A stretch of 64,000 nucleotides of DNA from Winogradskyella wandonensis (GTDB lineage Bacteria > Bacteroidota > Bacteroidia > Flavobacteriales > Flavobacteriaceae). The translations under genes and the position numbers were made by a program. The notes beneath the pieces are model-generated. The model saw only the letters and a program-made list of their open reading frames with translations. It was not told the DNA's origin and made no database searches. Below are positions 1 through 7,488 of the stretch, piece after piece; the stretch's first letter is position 1, and each line of letters opens with the position of its first letter. The DNA lies in contig NZ_SMGI01000004.1 in NCBI RefSeq assembly GCF_004346845.1, positions 186,001 through 250,000 on the forward strand, in the 5' to 3' direction.

Positions 1-255
1 TTAGTAAAAAAAGGAATTAAGCATTTGCTTATAGATTTACCAAGTATAGATAGAGAAAGAGATGGTGGTGAACTTAAAGGGCACAATGCTTTTTGGAATA
101 CAGCAGGCGAACTCCGATTAGATGCAACAATTACAGAATTTATCTATGTGCCAAACAAAATAGAAGACGGGACTTATATGCTTAATCTTCAAATTGCTCC
201 GTTTGAAAATGATGCGTCCCCAAGTCGTCCAGTTTTGTACAAAATAATTGAGTAA
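1..255 (+). CDS. Cyclase-family (kynurenine formamidase-like) hydrolase, C-terminal part
   Basis: The reading frame is open from base 1, so this is the tail (about 84 codons) of a gene that begins before the window. The visible residues include LLIDLPSIDRERDGG, then GHNAFWN, which resemble the C-terminal region of the cyclase / kynurenine formamidase-like family of metal-dependent hydrolases, where an Asp, a short insertion and a His close to the end are conserved. Family members hydrolyse amide or ester bonds, but the substrate cannot be read from this fragment. The gene is followed by a palindromic repeat and then the DUF4230 gene. Family assignment is reasonable; the specific function is unknown. 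Confidence 0.7.
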   Translation, partial: LVKKGIKHLLIDLPSIDRERDGGELKGHNAFWNTAGELRLDATITEFIYVPNKIEDGTYMLNLQIAPFENDASPSRPVLYKIIE

Positions 256-276
256 ATTAACTTCAAATATAAACCT

Positions 277-303
277 GTCACCTCGAGCGTAGTCGAGAGG
301 TCT
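277..303. repeat. Palindromic repeat, family A, copy 1
   Basis: A short imperfect palindrome with left arm ACCTCGA, centre GCGTAG and right arm TCGAGAGGT, preceded by GTC. It lies between the cyclase-family gene and the DUF4230 gene. Related copies sit at about 15.9, 32.6, 54.3 and 56.5 kb, all with GTCAC or ACC, then GAGCG, then GTCGA and a closing arm. Confidence 0.75.
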
Positions 304-320
304 CAATTTTAATAAAAATC

Positions 321-929
321 TTGGAAACATTTTTCATCATAATCATAAGTATTTTAGTCACTCTAGGCATAGTGACACTGATAAAACAATGGCGAAGTAA
401 AAAGAAAACAAACGAACAGTCTATCATTCTTTTAGATAAGATAAAGCGCGTTTGTAAGTTTATTACGGTCGAAGGCGATTTTGCAGAAATTTACCACTAC
501 GAAGACGTAAAAGAGAAGTTTTTGAAGTTAATTTCTAGTAAGAAAAAAGCCCTCGTTGTCATCAATGCTAAAGCGCATGTTGGGTTTGATTTAAGTAAAC
601 TTAAAATGAATGCTGATGCGAACTCAAAACGCGTAGTGCTTACCCACTTTCCTCAACCAGAGGTATTGTCTATCGAAACCAACATTAATTATTATGACAA
701 AAAAGACGGTATGTTTAACAAATTTGAAGCTTCAGATTTAACAGACTTACATGTGCAAGCTAAAGCCCATATACAAGAAAAAATACCAGAGAGTGGTTTG
801 TTTAATGTAGCTAGAGGTGAAGCTCTAGAAGCCATTCAACTTATAGAGTCTATTGTAGAAACTATTGGTTGGAAGCTGGATTATTCAGCATTAAAGATTG
901 AAACTGAAGACAAAAAGCTTTTAGAATGA
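321..929 (+). CDS. DUF4230 domain-containing membrane-anchored protein
   Basis: A 202-residue protein with one N-terminal hydrophobic segment (about residues 4-22, FFIIIISILVTLGIVTLI) followed by a basic stretch and a soluble domain, so probably anchored in the inner membrane. The soluble part resembles DUF4230, a domain of unknown function common in Bacteroidota and Firmicutes; the conserved features seen are the GDFAEIYHYEDV stretch and the KALVVINAKAHVGFDLSKL strand. The start is a TTG codon because no ATG lies upstream in frame near the hydrophobic segment. It overlaps the next gene by 4 bases (ATGA), which implies translational coupling. No reaction can be assigned. Confidence 0.75.
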   Translation: METFFIIIISILVTLGIVTLIKQWRSKKKTNEQSIILLDKIKRVCKFITVEGDFAEIYHYEDVKEKFLKLISSKKKALVVINAKAHVGFDLSKLKMNADANSKRVVLTHFPQPEVLSIETNINYYDKKDGMFNKFEASDLTDLHVQAKAHIQEKIPESGLFNVARGEALEAIQLIESIVETIGWKLDYSALKIETEDKKLLE

Positions 930-1285
930 ATATCGAGCAATTCCGAAATTATTGTATGAATAAAAAGGAAGTCACTGAGCATTTTCCGTTTGATGAAGAT
1001 ACGCTAGTGTTTAAAGTCTGCAACAAAATGTTTGCCTTAGCGTCATTAAAAAAATGGGAAGAGGGCAATGCGTTTATAAACCTTAAGTGCGACCCAGATT
1101 ATGCGCAAGAACTTCGTTCGGAATATGACGGCGTTCGGCCAGGTTATCATATGCATAAGCAACAATGGAATTCCGTTTACGTAAATAATGATGTGCCTAC
1201 AAAACTAATTGCATCGTTGATTGACCACTCTTACGACCTGATAGTTCAGAAATTACCAAAGAAGGATAGAACACGAATACAGTAG
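926..1285 (+). CDS. MmcQ/YjbR family protein
   Basis: A 119-residue protein of the MmcQ/YjbR family, small proteins with a CyaY-like fold sometimes described as DNA-binding, although their biological role is poorly defined. Visible family features are the N-terminal MNIEQFRNYCMNKKEV helix, the KVCNKMFALASL strand pair, the FINLKCDP strand and the PGYHMHKQQWNSV segment with the conserved His/Lys/Trp. The length is usual for the family. It overlaps the DUF4230 gene by the ATGA sequence, so the two are probably co-transcribed. No partner or substrate can be inferred. Confidence 0.8.
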   Translation: MNIEQFRNYCMNKKEVTEHFPFDEDTLVFKVCNKMFALASLKKWEEGNAFINLKCDPDYAQELRSEYDGVRPGYHMHKQQWNSVYVNNDVPTKLIASLIDHSYDLIVQKLPKKDRTRIQ

Positions 1286-1290
1286 CTGTC

Positions 1291-1351
1291 TTATGTCTTT
1301 CGACATAACTGTACTTATTTTTAAGATAAGTAAATGCAATTAAGAAATTGC
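1291..1351. promoter_or_regulatory. Cluster of three small inverted repeats upstream of the hydroxyproline cassette
   Basis: Three adjacent inverted repeats lie between the MmcQ gene and the cassette: TTATGTC/GACATAA (1291-1308), ACTTAT/ATAAGT (about 1313-1331) and GCAATT/AATTGC (1336-1351). They may be a terminator for the upstream pair, regulator-binding sites for the cassette, or both. None has a strong T-tract, and no TAnnTTTG promoter element is obvious here. Confidence 0.3.
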
Positions 1352-1380
1352 TTAGTTTCACTACTCAAAAAACAAATAGT

Positions 1381-2337
1381 ATGAGTTCTAAATGGGATGG
1401 CGTAATGCCTGCAGTATTTACATGGCTAAAAGAGTCAAAATCTGGTGCTCTTGAGATTGACTTTGGTACAACACAGAAACAGGCAGCAGATGTTTTAAAA
1501 ACTCAAGGAAATGGTGGTAGCAGAATGAGCGGACTTGTTGGTTCAGGTACGTTAGGAGAGAATAGTTACTTGAGCACAAAACAGCGTCTGTCTTTACTGG
1601 AAGCACTTTCTGAGGTTTCTAAAGAATATAATGTTCCTTTAATCAGCGGTGCTGCAGCAGAAACTAAAGAAGAACTTGCCAAAATCGTAGAAGGACTTGC
1701 AGAAGTTGGCGTTGATACCGTTATGGTCATGCCACCAAAAACGAAGGCGATTCCTTCTGATAAAGAAATGTATGAGTATTATGCACTTTCTGAAGCAACT
1801 GCAAATGATGTTGGTGTAACAATTATGCCTTATAACAATCCTGATGCCGCAGGTTATCACCCGCTATCAACAGACCTCCTTTTAAGGCTTTCTGTTCTTC
1901 CTAAGGTAACTGCGCTTAAAATATCGACCATCGATGTTTCAATTATTGAAACGTTGATGTTAGAAAACAAAGATTTAAAAATTTTGGCCGGAGTAGATAC
2001 AGTTACTGTGCATGCAGGACTTGCTGGAGCTTGTGGGGGAATTACAGGTGTAGGTGTTATTTTCCCAAAAGCAAGTGTTACGATGCAAGAACATATTTCA
2101 AACGGCGAATGGGATAAAGCAAACAAAATTTCTCAGGCTTTAAATTCCTTATCTTATCTAGATGCTCAGCCACTGCTGATGGAATATCTTAAGCTTGCTA
2201 TGGGAATACATCATAACGATATTGCTGGAGGACTGCGTACCTTTGGTAAGAAATTAACTCAAAAGCAAATTGATGATGTCCGAGCTAGATATATTCTGGC
2301 AAAAGAAAGGCTTGAAGTTCTGGACTTAATATCTTGA
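1381..2337 (+). CDS. DapA/N-acetylneuraminate lyase-family aldolase, probable 1-pyrroline-4-hydroxy-2-carboxylate deaminase
   Basis: A class I lyase of the dihydrodipicolinate synthase superfamily. From the ATG at 1381 it is 318 residues, normal for the family; a TTG at 1348 would add 11 residues but lies within an inverted repeat. The Schiff-base lysine is visible at about K180 (VTALKIST) and the catalytic tyrosine at about Y151 (IMPYNNP). With an epimerase, an FAD oxidoreductase and a 2-oxoglutarate semialdehyde dehydrogenase directly downstream, the most economical role is deamination of 1-pyrroline-4-hydroxy-2-carboxylate to 2-oxoglutarate semialdehyde in hydroxyproline breakdown. The role is inferred from context; the family itself is clear. 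Confidence 0.82.
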   Translation: MSSKWDGVMPAVFTWLKESKSGALEIDFGTTQKQAADVLKTQGNGGSRMSGLVGSGTLGENSYLSTKQRLSLLEALSEVSKEYNVPLISGAAAETKEELAKIVEGLAEVGVDTVMVMPPKTKAIPSDKEMYEYYALSEATANDVGVTIMPYNNPDAAGYHPLSTDLLLRLSVLPKVTALKISTIDVSIIETLMLENKDLKILAGVDTVTVHAGLAGACGGITGVGVIFPKASVTMQEHISNGEWDKANKISQALNSLSYLDAQPLLMEYLKLAMGIHHNDIAGGLRTFGKKLTQKQIDDVRARYILAKERLEVLDLIS

Positions 2338-2373
2338 TGTTTTCAAATATCCAAATATTAAAAATTAGTAAAT

Positions 2374-3960
2374 ATGATTACAGGAAAAAACTATATAGGC
2401 TCAAAGCTATCAGCAAAAGGAAGTAAAACGTATAAAACGTTTAATCCAGAATTAAATATTGAAAATGAACCTATTTATACCGAGGCAACGATAAGTGAAA
2501 TTAATGAAGCAACCCAATTAGCTACAGAAGCTTTTGCAGTGTATAAGACTTATTTAGGACAGCAAAAAGCAAAGTTTTTAAGAGCTATTGCTGATGAAAT
2601 TTTAGCATTAGATGATACTTTAATTAAGACGTATTGTTCTGAAACAGGTCTCCCAGAAGGAAGAGCAAAAGGCGAAAGAGGAAGAACTGTCGGTCAACTA
2701 AGAAGTTTTGCCGATTTGGTAGAAGAAGGCTCTTGGGTAGAAGCATCCATCGATACAGCTCAGCCTAATAGAGAACCAATGCCAAAACCAGACCTCCGAA
2801 AACTACTAGTGCCTCTAGGACCAGTCGTGGTCTTTGGAGCAAGTAATTTCCCATTAGCCTATTCAACTGCTGGTGGCGATACAGCCGCAGCACTGGCGTC
2901 TGGCTGTCCAGTAATCGTAAAATCGCACCCAATGCATGCAGGAACAGGAGAGTTGGTAGCAAGTGCTATTATTAAAGCAGCTGAGGCCACTGGTATGCCA
3001 AACGGGGTGTTTTCTAATATTAATAGCAGTGGTATTGACGTTGGGGCACAACTTGTAAAACATCCGCAGGTAAAGGCAGTTGGTTTTACAGGAAGTATAA
3101 AAGGAGGTCGAGCTTTATATGATTTAGCAGCTCAGCGTGAAGAACCTATACCCGTTTTTGCAGAAATGGGAAGTATAAACCCTGTAGTAATGCTGCCCGA
3201 AGCACTTAATAACCGAAATGAAGCACTTGCAGAAACTTATGCTAATTCTATCACTTTGGGAACTGGACAGTTTTGTACGAATCCAGGTCTCATTCTTGGA
3301 ATTAAAAGTCAGTCGCTTTCTGATTTTGTGTCAAGTTTATCCAATGCTATATTAGAAAAAGAACCAACCTGTATGCTGCATCCTAATATTCATGAGGCTT
3401 ATCAAACTAAAAAAGAAAAAGTAATGTCTCAGACCGATACAGCAATTACGGCTAATCTTAATTCAGATACAAAACCTAATTATGCTAGTCAGGCAGTCGT
3501 AACAGTAGATGGCGGAACATTTTTAAAGAATCCAGTATTGCATCAAGAAGTTTTTGGGCCATTTTCTATGGTTGTACAGTGTGATGACGTTGACCAATTA
3601 GAAGCCGTGATTTCTAATTTAGAAGGACAACTCACAGGTACGTTAATAGCAGATTCGGACGAAGCTTCAGAATATTCAGGAGTTATTTCTGCGTTACAAA
3701 ATAGGGTTGGACGTATCATTTATAACGGCGTTCCAACTGGAGTTGAGGTTTGTCCGTCAATGGTACATGGTGGGCCATATCCATCTTCAACAGACAGTCG
3801 TTTTACAGCTGTAGGTATTCATTCTATAAAACGATGGGTAAGACCGTTTAGCTACCAAGATTGGCCAAATGAATTACTTCCAGACGAATTAAAAAATGAA
3901 AATCCTTTAGGTATTTCTAGATTGGTAAATAATAGTCAAACTAAAGCAGAGATTGAGTAA
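2374..3960 (+). CDS. 2-oxoglutarate semialdehyde (2,5-dioxovalerate) dehydrogenase
   Basis: A 528-residue aldehyde dehydrogenase of the long alpha-ketoglutarate-semialdehyde type. The Rossmann region carries GPVVVFGASNFPLAYS, the general base Glu is about residue 264 (AEMGSINPV) and the catalytic cysteine is about residue 301 (GTGQFCTNPG). It would oxidise 2-oxoglutarate semialdehyde to 2-oxoglutarate with NAD(P)+, the last step of hydroxyproline catabolism and also of some sugar-acid pathways. It sits 36 bases after the DapA-like gene, and the epimerase gene starts directly after its stop codon. The hydroxyproline assignment rests on these neighbours. Cytosolic, no signal peptide. Confidence 0.88.
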   Translation: MITGKNYIGSKLSAKGSKTYKTFNPELNIENEPIYTEATISEINEATQLATEAFAVYKTYLGQQKAKFLRAIADEILALDDTLIKTYCSETGLPEGRAKGERGRTVGQLRSFADLVEEGSWVEASIDTAQPNREPMPKPDLRKLLVPLGPVVVFGASNFPLAYSTAGGDTAAALASGCPVIVKSHPMHAGTGELVASAIIKAAEATGMPNGVFSNINSSGIDVGAQLVKHPQVKAVGFTGSIKGGRALYDLAAQREEPIPVFAEMGSINPVVMLPEALNNRNEALAETYANSITLGTGQFCTNPGLILGIKSQSLSDFVSSLSNAILEKEPTCMLHPNIHEAYQTKKEKVMSQTDTAITANLNSDTKPNYASQAVVTVDGGTFLKNPVLHQEVFGPFSMVVQCDDVDQLEAVISNLEGQLTGTLIADSDEASEYSGVISALQNRVGRIIYNGVPTGVEVCPSMVHGGPYPSSTDSRFTAVGIHSIKRWVRPFSYQDWPNELLPDELKNENPLGISRLVNNSQTKAEIE

Positions 3961-4971
3961 ATGGCTAAAAATACTTTTGTTTGTATAGATGCGCATACCT
4001 GCGGAAATCCGGTTAGAGTTGTTAAAAGTGGAGGTCCAGAGCTTGTTGGTGATACAATGAGTGAGAAGCGTCAACATTTTTTAGAAGAATACGATTGGAT
4101 TCGTAAAGGCTTGATGTTCGAGCCTCGTGGTCATGACATGATGAGTGGCAGTATTTTATATCCACCGCACAATCCAGAAAATGATTTTGCCATTCTATTT
4201 ATAGAAACTTCGGGTTGTTTGCCAATGTGTGGTCATGGAACTATTGGTACTATTACTATCTCAATTGAAGAAGGTTTAATTAAGCCAAAAACGCCAGGAA
4301 AGATAAGAATGGAAGCACCAGCAGGTCTGGTAGAAATCGAATACCAACAAACCGGTGAAAAAGTAGATTGGGTAAAATTAACGAACGTAAAAAGTTATTT
4401 GGCAGCAGAAGGATTATCTGTAGATTGCCCAAGTTTGGGTGCGCTTAAATTCGACGTGGCTTACGGTGGTAATTTTTATGCGATAATAGACCCGCAGGAA
4501 AATTTTTCAGGTATTCAGGATTATACAGCAAGCGAAATTATTGGTTTTTCTCAAAAACTCAGACCACTTATTAACGAGAAGTATCCTAACTATTTTATTC
4601 ATCCAGAAAATGAAACCATTAGAGATGTTTCACATCTATTATGGACAGGCACACCTTTAGACAAAAGCTCTAATGGAAGAAATGCCGTATTTTATGGCGA
4701 TAAAGCCATAGACAGAAGTCCTTGCGGAACAGGGACATCTGCGCGTTTAGCACAACTTTTCGCCAAAGGTCAATTAAAGGTTGGAGAACCCTTTATCCAC
4801 GAAAGTTTTATAGGAAGTAAATTTATCGGACGTGTTGAAGAGGTTACTAGTCTAGGCGATAAAAAAGCAATAATACCAAGTATTCAAGGTTGGGCAAAAA
4901 TTTATGGGCATAATACTATTACTATTGATGATGAGGATGACCCATATGCTCATGGTTTTCAAGTGATATAA
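3961..4971 (+). CDS. Proline racemase-family 4-hydroxyproline 2-epimerase
   Basis: A 336-residue member of the proline racemase family. Both catalytic cysteines are present: C90 in LPMCGHGTIG and C255 in SPCGTGTSARL. Their presence argues for a racemase/epimerase rather than the related trans-3-hydroxyproline dehydratases, which have Thr or Ser at one site. It would interconvert trans-4-hydroxy-L-proline and cis-4-hydroxy-D-proline in the cytosol. The ATG follows the dehydrogenase stop with no gap, and the FAD oxidoreductase starts 3 bases after this gene ends, so all four genes form one operon. Proline racemase activity cannot be excluded from sequence, but context favours hydroxyproline. 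Confidence 0.87.
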   Translation: MAKNTFVCIDAHTCGNPVRVVKSGGPELVGDTMSEKRQHFLEEYDWIRKGLMFEPRGHDMMSGSILYPPHNPENDFAILFIETSGCLPMCGHGTIGTITISIEEGLIKPKTPGKIRMEAPAGLVEIEYQQTGEKVDWVKLTNVKSYLAAEGLSVDCPSLGALKFDVAYGGNFYAIIDPQENFSGIQDYTASEIIGFSQKLRPLINEKYPNYFIHPENETIRDVSHLLWTGTPLDKSSNGRNAVFYGDKAIDRSPCGTGTSARLAQLFAKGQLKVGEPFIHESFIGSKFIGRVEEVTSLGDKKAIIPSIQGWAKIYGHNTITIDDEDDPYAHGFQVI

Positions 4972-4973
4972 AT

Positions 4974-6221
4974 ATGTCTAAACAAGTAATTATTATTGGT
5001 GGTGGAATCATAGGATTATGTTCTGCATATTATCTTCAAAAAGAAGGCTGTAATGTCACGGTAATCGATAAATCAGATTTTTCGTCAGGAGCATCGTACG
5101 TTAATGCCGGATACATTACACCAAGTCATTTTATTCCATTAGCACAACCAGGAATTATTACAAAAGGCTTAAAATGGATGTTTAATTCGGCAAGTCCTTT
5201 TTATGTAAAACCTCGGCTTGATGTCGATTTTTTAAAATGGGCATGGGCGTTCAAATCCTCTTCAACAAAAGCAAAAGTTGAAAAAGCAATACCAGTAATT
5301 AAAGACCTAAATTTATTAAGCCGAAGGCTTTATGAAGATTTAAAAGATTCGGGAGATTTTAATTTTCATTATGACCATAAAGGATTGTTAATGTGCTATA
5401 AGTCCGAAAAGGCCGGAGAAGAAGAATGGCAAGTTGGGCAACGTGGCATAAAAGAAGGTCTCAAAGTTGAAAATCTTTCAGTTTCAGAAGTCAAAAAACT
5501 AGAGCCAGATGTAGATTTAGATATCAAAGGCGCCGTTTATTTTCATTCTGATGCGCATATGACACCTAATAATTTTATGCGGGATATGTTGAGTTATTTA
5601 AAATCAGTTGGTGTCACGTTTTTTGAAAATGAAACCTTAGTTGATATAAAGACAACTGCGAATTCAATAAGCAAAATTATTACAAATAAGCAAGAGCTAG
5701 AAACTGATGAGGTTGTGATGGCTGCAGGAAGCTGGAGCCAAAATCTATCTAAAAAACTGGGTATTAAAATTCCGCTTCAAGCAGGAAAAGGCTATTCAAT
5801 AAATGTTGAAAAAGATACTGGAATTACAATACCTTCAATTCTTTGTGAGGCTAAAGTTGCCGTAACACCTATGGATGGTTTTACGCGCTTCGCAGGGACT
5901 ATGGAAATTGCTGGCATAAATCATAATATAAATCCTGTACGTGTTAAAGCCATTGCAAAAGCAGCCAAGGCCTATTACCCAAATATTACTATTAGTCCAG
6001 ACGCTATTGATAATGCCAAATGCGGTTTAAGACCATGTTCACCAGACGGTTTGCCATATATTGGTAAATCTTCAAAATGCGAAAATTTAACTATAGCTAC
6101 TGGCCATGCTATGATGGGTTGGAGTTTAGGACCAGCCACAGGAAAATTAGTTACTGAGATAATTATGAAAGAGAAATATTCAATGCCAATTGATGCGTTT
6201 CATCCGGATAGAAAATTTTAA
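4974..6221 (+). CDS. FAD-dependent D-amino acid (cis-4-hydroxy-D-proline) oxidoreductase, DadA-like
   Basis: A 415-residue DAO-superfamily flavoprotein. The N-terminal dinucleotide-binding motif is clear (IIIGGGIIGLCSAYYL, about residues 6-21, followed by VTVIDKSD), and the C-terminal region has the family GLRPCSPDGLPYIGK and ATGHAMMGWSLGPATG motifs (FAD contact). In this cassette it would oxidise cis-4-hydroxy-D-proline to 1-pyrroline-4-hydroxy-2-carboxylate, feeding the DapA-like deaminase. It lies 3 bases after the epimerase gene and closes the operon. A general D-amino acid dehydrogenase remains possible. Confidence 0.86.
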   Translation: MSKQVIIIGGGIIGLCSAYYLQKEGCNVTVIDKSDFSSGASYVNAGYITPSHFIPLAQPGIITKGLKWMFNSASPFYVKPRLDVDFLKWAWAFKSSSTKAKVEKAIPVIKDLNLLSRRLYEDLKDSGDFNFHYDHKGLLMCYKSEKAGEEEWQVGQRGIKEGLKVENLSVSEVKKLEPDVDLDIKGAVYFHSDAHMTPNNFMRDMLSYLKSVGVTFFENETLVDIKTTANSISKIITNKQELETDEVVMAAGSWSQNLSKKLGIKIPLQAGKGYSINVEKDTGITIPSILCEAKVAVTPMDGFTRFAGTMEIAGINHNINPVRVKAIAKAAKAYYPNITISPDAIDNAKCGLRPCSPDGLPYIGKSSKCENLTIATGHAMMGWSLGPATGKLVTEIIMKEKYSMPIDAFHPDRKF

Positions 6222-6249
6222 GATTTCCGCCTTATTATTATATTAAAAT

Positions 6250-6257
6250 TATCTTTG
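6250..6257 (+). promoter_or_regulatory. Bacteroidota-type -7 element upstream of the PhnA-like gene
   Basis: TATCTTTG matches the Bacteroidota -7 consensus TAnnTTTG and lies 17 bases before the ATG at 6275. No clear TTG is seen at the expected -33 distance. Its position suggests that the PhnA-like gene has its own promoter rather than depending only on read-through from the hydroxyproline cassette. Confidence 0.5.
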
Positions 6258-6274
6258 AAGCTTTTAGTAGTTAT

Positions 6275-6838
6275 ATGACTTCAGCAAAAGACTTAAAACA
6301 GCGTAGCAATAATCAATGCGAGTTGTGTAGTGCAACAGAAGATCTATCGGTTTACGATATTCCCAATGCAAAGGAAAAAGTAATTTATGCCTGTAATAAT
6401 TGCATAGCGCAAATGGAAGATTCTGAAAAGATAGACCCAAACCATTGGCGCTGTCTTAACGATAGTATGTGGAGCGAGTACGATGCTGTAAAGATTATGG
6501 CTTGGCGTATGCTAAATCGTGTAAATCAACCTTGGGCAGAAGATATGTTGGCTATGATGTATTTAGAAGATGAAACACTAGAATTGGCTAAAGCCGCTGG
6601 AGATGGAGAGGCTGACGAAAACCAGATTATTCATCGTGATGTCAATGGCGTTGTTTTAGATACTGGCGACTCTGTGGTTTTGGTAAAAGACTTAAAGGTG
6701 AAAGGCTCTAGTATGGTTGCTAAACAAGGTACAGCTGTTAGAAACATAAGGCTCGACAGAGAAAATTCAGAATATATTGAAGGTAAAGTCGATGGACAGC
6801 ACATTGTGATAATCACTAAGTACGTAAAGAAACTATAA
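6275..6838 (+). CDS. PhnA-like zinc-ribbon protein
   Basis: A 187-residue protein matching the PhnA domain family. The N-terminal region has a zinc-ribbon-like pair of Cys-x2-Cys motifs (CELC near residues 15-18 and CNNC near residues 43-46), and the C-terminal part carries the compact beta domain with DTGDSVVLVKDLKVKGSS typical of PhnA/YjdM. Despite the name, this family is not required for phosphonate breakdown in characterised cases and its function is unsettled. It is longer than the E. coli protein because of the intervening helical region (WRCLNDSMWSEYDAVKIMAW). It probably has its own promoter and converges on the gene at 6978. Confidence 0.8.
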   Translation: MTSAKDLKQRSNNQCELCSATEDLSVYDIPNAKEKVIYACNNCIAQMEDSEKIDPNHWRCLNDSMWSEYDAVKIMAWRMLNRVNQPWAEDMLAMMYLEDETLELAKAAGDGEADENQIIHRDVNGVVLDTGDSVVLVKDLKVKGSSMVAKQGTAVRNIRLDRENSEYIEGKVDGQHIVIITKYVKKL

Positions 6839-6940
6839 TGCTAGAAATTAGACCTACTTGCTAGAACTGTAATAAGCGTTAGCCTTTTGATTCTAATTAA
6901 TATCAAAATTATGTCGATAGTTTTTTTTAAGATGAGAATT

Positions 6941-6970
6941 CTTCCCCTTAGGGGAAGTTAGATGGGGCTT
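6941..6970. repeat. Palindromic repeat, family C, between convergent genes
   Basis: A perfect short inverted repeat, CTTCCCC/GGGGAAG with a three-base centre (6941-6957), followed by GTTAGATGGGGC. This looks like a dispersed palindromic element rather than a classical terminator, because no T-tract follows on either strand. It occupies the gap between two convergent genes (ends 6838 and 6978), so it may still act as a transcription end. Only one copy is seen in the window. Confidence 0.5.
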
Positions 6971-6977
6971 TGGGCTT

Positions 6978-7448
6978 CTAACAACTCATATCCGCCACAA
7001 TCTTCCATTCGCCATTAATCATTTTAAAAATGATGATAAATACACCATCTGCATCACCAACCTCTCGTTTTAAGTGGTACTCACCCATAACCCAGTAATT
7101 ATTACCGTCAATTTTAGAGACGTCATTAATTACAAAGTTAAGCGTTCCAGTTTCCGCCTTTGTAAGGTAACCACGTTTGTAATTATCTAACGTGTTTTGC
7201 CAACCTTTGGTAAGTCCATTGCTGCCATAGAATTTAAGTGAATCGCTTTTCCAATACCCTTGCATAAAACCTTCGAGGTCGCCTTTGTTCCACGCATTTT
7301 GTTGGTCATCCATAACTTTTAAAATAGCAGCTTTTGCTGTATTGTAATCTGTTTCTTCGATAACAGTAACGTCGCCAACATCTGCTCTAACACTAATACA
7401 AGCGTAAGTTATAAGTGCTAATCCTAGGGCAATAATATACTTTTTCAT
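6978..7448 (-). CDS. Secreted SnoaL/DUF4440-like protein
   Basis: A 156-residue protein with an N-terminal signal-like segment (MKKYIIALGLALITYACIS), so probably exported; a Cys near residue 17 makes lipidation possible, but the lipobox is weak. The mature part looks like an NTF2/SnoaL-like DUF4440 domain: helix AKAAILKVMDDQQNAWNKGDLEGFMQGYW, then strands ending in FKMINGEWKIVADMSC. Such domains form small cone-shaped pockets in diverse proteins; no reaction can be assigned. A short inverted repeat sits directly before its start codon. It follows the DUF4407 gene on the same strand by 40 bases. Confidence 0.72.
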   Translation of the reverse strand: MKKYIIALGLALITYACISVRADVGDVTVIEETDYNTAKAAILKVMDDQQNAWNKGDLEGFMQGYWKSDSLKFYGSNGLTKGWQNTLDNYKRGYLTKAETGTLNFVINDVSKIDGNNYWVMGEYHLKREVGDADGVFIIIFKMINGEWKIVADMSC

Positions 7449-7449
7449 A

Positions 7450-7470
7450 AGGTTGAGTTTTATTCAACCT
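7450..7470 (-). promoter_or_regulatory. Inverted repeat directly before the start of the SnoaL-like gene
   Basis: AGGTTGA and TCAACCT form a 7-bp stem around a 7-base centre, ending one base before the ATG (read on the minus strand). In RNA it would fold over the translation start region. It may be a weak end signal of the upstream DUF4407 transcript or a translational control hairpin. Confidence 0.35.
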
Positions 7471-7488
7471 AAAAGTAGTAACTAAATT

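Noticed and set aside
1348..1380. An upstream TTG start for the DapA-like gene.
   Set aside because: It falls inside an inverted repeat and would only add residues not typical of the family; the ATG at 1381 fits better.
6275..6838. A role in phosphonate use for the PhnA-like gene.
   Set aside because: The family name is misleading and no phosphonate genes are present in the window.
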